Shown here one piece after another: positions 45,095 through 64,000 of a DNA stretch of 64,000 nucleotides. The DNA is from Cristatella mucedo. Its lineage: Eukaryota; Bryozoa; Phylactolaemata; Cristatellidae. Made by a program: the position numbers and the translations under genes. Location: assembly GCA_009760855.2 (NCBI GenBank), contig WPIO01000009.1, positions 7,787,501 through 7,851,500 of the forward strand. The letters are read 5' to 3'. The stretch's first letter is position 1. Every line of letters begins with the position of its first letter. Below the pieces are notes generated by a model, which made no database searches, had not been told where the DNA came from, and saw only the letters and a program-made list of their open reading frames with translations.

Positions 45095-46262
45095 AGTCCC
45101 ATTCTTTTCACGGTTTGTACTTCCTTTCTCGCTGATGTGATTGCCAAGCACAATCTAGGCTTTCACTTCTATACAGATGACGCTCAGTTGTACGTTTGCT
45201 TTGATTCCTCCCCGCCCAGCAGCACGTCAAATTCTCTCAACTCCCTTGCTGCATTGCATGTATTGATGACATCCGCACATGAATGGCAGCAAATTTTCTC
45301 ACGTTGAATGACGAGAAAACCAAATTACTAGTTATGAGCAAACGAAATGTGATTAAGAAATTAAAAAATTGTAACGCTCAAAATCGGCTCTGCCAGCCTA
45401 TCTCTGTTGAATCTGCACGAAGTCTAGGTGTCATGTTCCAAAGTGACCTTTCACTAGACGACCACATCTGCTCCACAGTCAAGTTTGCCTACTTTCAGCT
45501 ACTAAACATAGCTAAAATTCGGGCTTGTTTAGACAGGGATATCACTTCTAAATTGGTCCATGCATTGGTGACACCCCGTCTCGACTTATGTGACTCACTG
45601 CTTGCTGGTTTACCGGCCTGCGCACTCAGGGACTTACAGTTGGTGCAAAACTTTGCAGCCAGGCTTGTCTGTCGTGAGCGTAGCAGGTGTCACATCGCAC
45701 CACTTCTCGCCTACCCGCACTGGCTCTCAGTCAAGCAGAGCATCGAATTTAAGTTCAATGTCACTCACTTTTAGGTCTCTTCATTCTTTGGCTCCAGCCT
45801 ACCTCTCTGATCTACTGCCCCACCAGGCTAAACACCGTACCACCCACTTTTCGGAATCTAACTGTTTACCCATACCTCGTACAAATCTTCATTTCTTCGG
45901 AGACCGTGCCTTTAGTTCGTATGCTCCCAAAGCCAGAGCTCACTTCCGACTTTCGTAACGGCGTCTCCTGACTTGTCCACATTTAAAAAGAAAGTAAGAA
46001 AGCATCTACAAATTACAGCATTTAGTGGGTCCCTGTGATTCGTCCTTCGTGTGCTTCTGAGTGCTGACACGGTGCATGCTGCGACCAACCACACTTGCAT
46101 GCTGACCCTGTGCATGTCACCTCTAACCATGTTAATCTTGTTGTTTATTGAGCATGCTACCACTAACCATGCGATCGTGCTTTTTTTGAAGCAAATGCAA
46201 GGTTCCTAGAAAGAGATTGAGTTCTCCGAGGGTGCTATATCAAATGTATTATTATTATTATT
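45095..46262 (+). mobile_element. LINE-A 3' half
   Basis: Begins near the RT catalytic region (FHFYTDDAQLYVCF-like), continues as MAANFLTLNDEKTKLLVMSK and TPRLDLCDSLLAGLPACALR, then a 3' UTR and (ATT)n. The active-site box reads TDD instead of ADD, and the frame is interrupted near the C-terminus. Confidence 0.9.
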
Positions 46263-46835
46263 ATAGAGAGAGAGAGAGATTGGAACTCGTCGCCCCACTT
46301 GGTGCAATTCATTTAAACCCACTCCGGATTCTGTGCACGAGAGCGAACGGAGGGCAGTTGGCGACCTCAATTTGTCGGCTCATCAACAATCGGTCGAGTC
46401 GAGTTCGAGGAGTCAGTCATGCGACTCTCGCGAACCGTTTCATGCGGCGGCCAGCATTCGCGAGTGACCAGTTAATTGAGGAGCCGTCGATTGGAGGACG
46501 CCACTCCCTCGCTTCAAAGCAGTTCGAGAAAGAGCAGTACGTCAGAGAGCATTTGTATTGCCGCAGAGAGGCGAGCGTTTGCATTGCCGCAAGGCCGAAG
46601 ACACCCTTCAGCACTCGTCCGTTCGTCGCTCATTGTGCGTTCCGTGGCTACTCATTAAAAAAAGAACGGCAGGTAACAAACCGTGCCCTACGCTCACGTA
46701 CTCGCTTACATTTATAGCGGGAAAATAATGAAAAACGTCGAGCGATATCGACGATCTCAATAATCTTGACGTGCATGCCAGCAACCTCGCTTCAGCGCTC
46801 GTAGGGGGTTCATAATGTCGATGTTTGTCGCTCGT
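46263..46835. other. Downstream flank of the JmjC/EF-hand gene
   Basis: Short GA tract at 46263-46280, then no known family. Expected to contain the mRNA end of the minus-strand gene, but no AATAAA was seen. Confidence 0.4.
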
Positions 46836-61022
<14,187 letters not shown>

Positions 61023-61564
61023 GCGGTCGAGTCGGCTGCTGCTGCTGCGGGCTTCGGCCGGCAGTCTACAGGCGTTCGCGGATCGTCCGCGGGGCGGGCG
61101 AGCGTGCGCGGTGTGCCACACTCCGTGTACACAGCGGCTGCGCTCCGCCGCCGCCGCCGCTATCTCCTGGGAATTGGCGTCTGCGCGCCAGCCTCGACGC
61201 CGCCTCCTCGCGTTCCGGTCGCGCGCGGCGCGACCCGAACGCGAGCTCGCTATCGGCTCGCGCCCGCCCGCCCGCCTGCAGCCAAAAAGAGCGGTCGATC
61301 GCCGCGCGAACGCCGATGTTGCAACGCGCGCCGGTCGCGTGCGACCGCGCTAGCTAGCCAGCGAGATTCGGTTCGCGGCGGCGCGCGACTCGTCGGAATT
61401 GAAAGAGCTCGGAGGCTCGGAGCGACGAGCCTGCGAGCCTGCGCGCCGCAAGGCATTCTCGAGCCCGCGCCGCCGCTGCGACATTGGCGCGTCGCTGTTG
61501 CATGTCGGCCAGGTTTCGACTGTCGAGAGACTATTTGCGGTTACTGAGCTGCAACGGCTCGTAA

Positions 61565-61708
61565 TTCATCTCGTTTGTTTTTCAAGCATGATTTTACTTA
61601 CCATTCAATTGCATTTCACTTTACAGCAAATGTAAAGCGCCTAGAGAGAGATTGAGTTCTCTGAGGGCGCTTTATCAAGTGAGTTATTATTATTATTATT
61701 ATTATTCC
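61565..61708 (+). mobile_element. LINE-A extreme 3' end, young
   Basis: TCAAGCATGATTTTACTTACC...GTAAAGCGCCTAGAGAGAGATTGAGTTCTCTGAGGGCGCTTTATCAAGTG plus (ATT)n, a severely 5'-truncated insertion (about 140 bp) upstream of the JmjC/EF-hand gene. Confidence 0.9.
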
Positions 61709-63128
61709 GGCGCACGCTGCGGTAGTGGCGGCATAGAAGCCTAATGCATGCACTAGTCAGTGGGAACTTGTGCACGAAGCTGTGAGCCAAGTAGTTCAGC
61801 GGCACCCTGAACGCGGTGGCGCGGTGGCGAAGTGGCCGTCGTTGCTGAACAGTGGCTGCAATCCTCCGCGCGGCTGGCTGTCGCATACACAGCTCTACGC
61901 CAAGGATAAGGACTTGATGTGTTAATAGGTCGGATCGAAAATCGAGGGTCGAGGTCGTACAGGTAGAGGGCGCTCGCTCGTCCTTGCTGCCGCGTTCCTC
62001 TACCGTTGCCACGCCGGCGTGTACTGGTGTCGCACACCTATGAGTCGCTAGCCTTGCTCCAAGGCTCAAGGCTTCGCAGGTATTTGTTGTTTCTCGCGTC
62101 GGCTCTCAAACTAGCGCCGTCACGAGCGCTTCGTTCGCGGCCTAGTCCTGACCGGACGTGGAAGCCGCACAGCGAGCGCTTGACGAACGCTAGCACCGTT
62201 ACAACGAGCGCTGCACTTGCGGCCCAAGGACTGAAGCGAGAGAAGCCGCTATAATACGCTGCGTAGCAATACAAAACTGCACAATCATTAATATAGTGCC
62301 GACACGAAGACTTTTTCGCGGCGAATCAGTGACGATGCTGGAGACTGCTGCTGCTGCTGCTGCCTGACGATGATGGAGAGGATTAACTATCGCAACGTCG
62401 CGAGCTCCACGTTTTCACGGCCGCAGCTCAGCTCGTCACGTTCTCGCCGACTTAACGACGCTTCTCTCGCGCGTCGTAATGCCGACGCGACGTGCTCGAG
62501 AATGGCGCCGCGGACTTTGCAATGGTGAGCGCGATGCCGTCATCTTCGTGCACGTCGCTCAGCGTCGCTCTCGCGGTTAGCACTCCGCTACGAATCCGCC
62601 GAATCGACGAGGAGTAAAGGCAAACGCGCAAATGAACTTCATGCTTCGATTTGCTATAGCTTGAAGTGTTCGCAGTCTTTCAAGAGTCTGCCAGCGAAAG
62701 TATGCGCCGCAGAGACGCTAGATAGTGGACGCTGCTGTCTGGCGTCACCCCGACAGCTCGGCTGCCTACATGAAGAAGGGCAGCCGAGCCCAGACCGCCG
62801 AAGCAACGTCAGCATTGATCGCAATAAAGATGGCGTCGCATTTGCTTGTCGTGCAGCGCGCGGAGTGCAGGGAGGCCACTCGCTGTGCTGTGTGTGTCTG
62901 TGTTTGTGTGTACTCGTATGTCGCTATAGTTTGAGACAGTTTTGGGCATCTATATTAGAAGAGGGCTGCAGCTACTAAGCGCTCGCCTGTCCTTCTTAAC
63001 CCGAGGGAACGCTGCCGGCCTGAGCGAATGGAGGGCGCAGGGTTCGGAGGAGCTGGAACATTGAAGCTGGAGCATCGAAGCTGGGGGAGCTCGCTGCAGT
63101 TGAGAATGAAGGTGAAGCGACGGAGAGC
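61709..63128. other. Upstream flank, mostly unassigned
   Basis: A weak antisense resemblance to the LINE-A C-terminus lies near 61720-61870. The possible exon 62370-62525 is listed separately. Otherwise nothing recognised. Confidence 0.4.
62370..62525 (+). CDS. Possible first coding exon, divergent from the JmjC/EF-hand gene
   Basis: ATGATG opens an Arg/Ser-rich frame (MMERINYRNVASSTF...) ending at a good donor, CAATG|GTGAGC, while reading through meets TGA at once. It lies 1.3 kb upstream of the opposite-strand gene, where a shared promoter would be plausible. No second exon was found in the remaining 1.5 kb. Confidence 0.2.
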
Positions 63129-63161
63129 AGTTCGAACAGCCGAAGTTCGGCTGTTCGAACT
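63129..63161. repeat. Perfect inverted repeat, 16-bp arms, 1-nt centre
   Basis: AGTTCGAACAGCCGAA and TTCGGCTGTTCGAACT, upstream of the JmjC/EF-hand gene. Confidence 0.93.
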
Positions 63162-63295
63162 CGTCGGGACGTCGTCCAAACGACTGCCGCAAACCAAGGA
63201 CTCGCTGAAACTCCATCCTGCCACAAGTCGCAGGAAGTCGGCTCGGCCCAGCTCGTTGACCCCTCGGTAAATAAAAATAAATAATAAATAAATCT

Positions 63296-63462
63296 CAGCT
63301 GATTAAACAGCCTCTTTTTGTATAGCGATAGAAGAGCCTTTATGGCTATCACAACCGCTTGCAGTGGCGATAAAGAATCGCCCACCGCAGGAATCGAACC
63401 CACGACCTCGGGACCGAGGTCGTGAAAGCAACCGCCTTACCTAGTGTGCCACCTCGGTGACC
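63296..63462 (-). mobile_element. SINE-B, full length
   Basis: Antisense copy very close to 22436-22604, with the same order of tail, body, box B and box A. Confidence 0.9.
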
Positions 63463-63847
63463 CGCCGTATCGTTTATCAATAGATCGATCCTGCGAGTGA
63501 ACCGTACAAGTGGGTACAAGTGCGCAGCCCGACTGTGCTCGTTGACCTTTCCTCTGTAAAGACTCTGTAGCTTCTGTCAGCAAAAGAAACAACTATGGTC
63601 TTTACTAAATGTATAGTCTTATTCTACCTGCCAAGAAAGCACCGATAGGATGAGATTTGCGGCCTCTCTAAAAATGATCATATTCCACTTCGCGAGAGGC
63701 TGCGTATCCGCACCGAAAGCGCGCTCCTTCGGCACTTTTTTAGATGGCCTCTGAAAGAGACCGGTGCAGCCAATTTGTAGGGCCTGTAGCTGCGCCCCGA
63801 AGAATATTTGCCCGAAAAGCTTACGGATCGTCATTCAAAAACAGTAT

Positions 63848-64000
63848 ACAAGCTGATTTAACAGCCTCTTTTATAGCGACATAGAACCTTTACGGCTATC
63901 ACCACCGCTTGCAATGGCAATAGAGGATCGCCCACCCACCTCAGGATTCGAACGCACGACTTCGGGACCGAGGTCCTGAAAAGCAGCCACCTTACCGGCT
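63848..64000 (-). mobile_element. SINE-B, cut by window end
   Basis: Antisense GCTGATTTAACAGCCTC...AGGATTCGAACGCACGAC...CCACCTTACC. The head continues beyond the window. Confidence 0.85.

Noticed and set aside
46217-46717. 166-residue plus-strand ORF ending near a GGCAG|GTAACA site
   Set aside because: Begins in the LINE-A tail and a GA repeat, and composition is noise-like. It overlaps the expected 3' UTR of the opposite-strand gene.
61720-62069. Minus-strand frame faintly like the LINE-A C-terminus (LRHRATAFRVPLNYL)
   Set aside because: Similarity is too weak to call by eye. A nucleotide alignment with the LINE-A consensus would decide.

Overview
This is a 64 kb piece of an animal (almost certainly invertebrate) nuclear genome. 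The evidence is intron-rich protein-coding genes with GT-AG splicing and large introns, two families of tRNA-derived SINEs, many 5'-truncated L2/CR1-like LINEs with (ATT)n tails, and long dinucleotide repeats. Nothing fixes the species. Exons are short, so each gene was rebuilt here from splice sites, reading phase and family knowledge. No database search was possible.

Two genes are supported, both on the minus strand and in tandem. (1) UTP3/SAS10, the small-subunit processome protein, has 15 coding exons between 39948 and 6209. All phases are compatible and give 518 residues with the Sas10/C1D core and the basic C-terminal Sas10 domain. One intron has a GC-AG donor. (2) A JmjC/cupin-8 protein with an EF-hand has 12 coding exons between 61022 and 46836 and gives 570 residues. 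It has a predicted signal peptide, two N-glycosylation sequons, a JmjC fold whose iron ligands all appear replaced, a C-terminal EF-hand, a coiled coil and an acidic tail. It is best read as a secretory-pathway pseudo-oxygenase with a calcium-binding module, and is the most interesting item in the window.

Layout. 1-6200: downstream flank of UTP3, with LINE/SINE remnants, a GC-rich stretch and one orphan plus-strand candidate exon (about 4738-4920). 6209-39948: UTP3, whose long introns hold most of the SINEs, LINE 3' ends, microsatellites, a 30-bp minisatellite and a decayed multi-copy ORF (30310-31685). The longest LINE copy (34430-36187) lies in intron 2. 39949-46835: spacer between the genes, full of LINE and SINE fragments. 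46836-61022: the JmjC/EF-hand gene. 61023-64000: its upstream flank, with a LINE 3' end, SINEs and one possible divergent first exon.

Repeats. LINE-A is the L2/CR1-like family; its two youngest 3' ends (14880-15318 and 35746-36187) are almost identical. LINE-B is a second non-LTR family. SINE-A has a tRNA-like head and a LINE-A-like 3' end. SINE-B has a tRNA-like head and a different 3' end. Separate from these, several perfect short-loop inverted repeats (arms of 11-19 bp) sit in introns and flanks and are not explained by any family I recognise.
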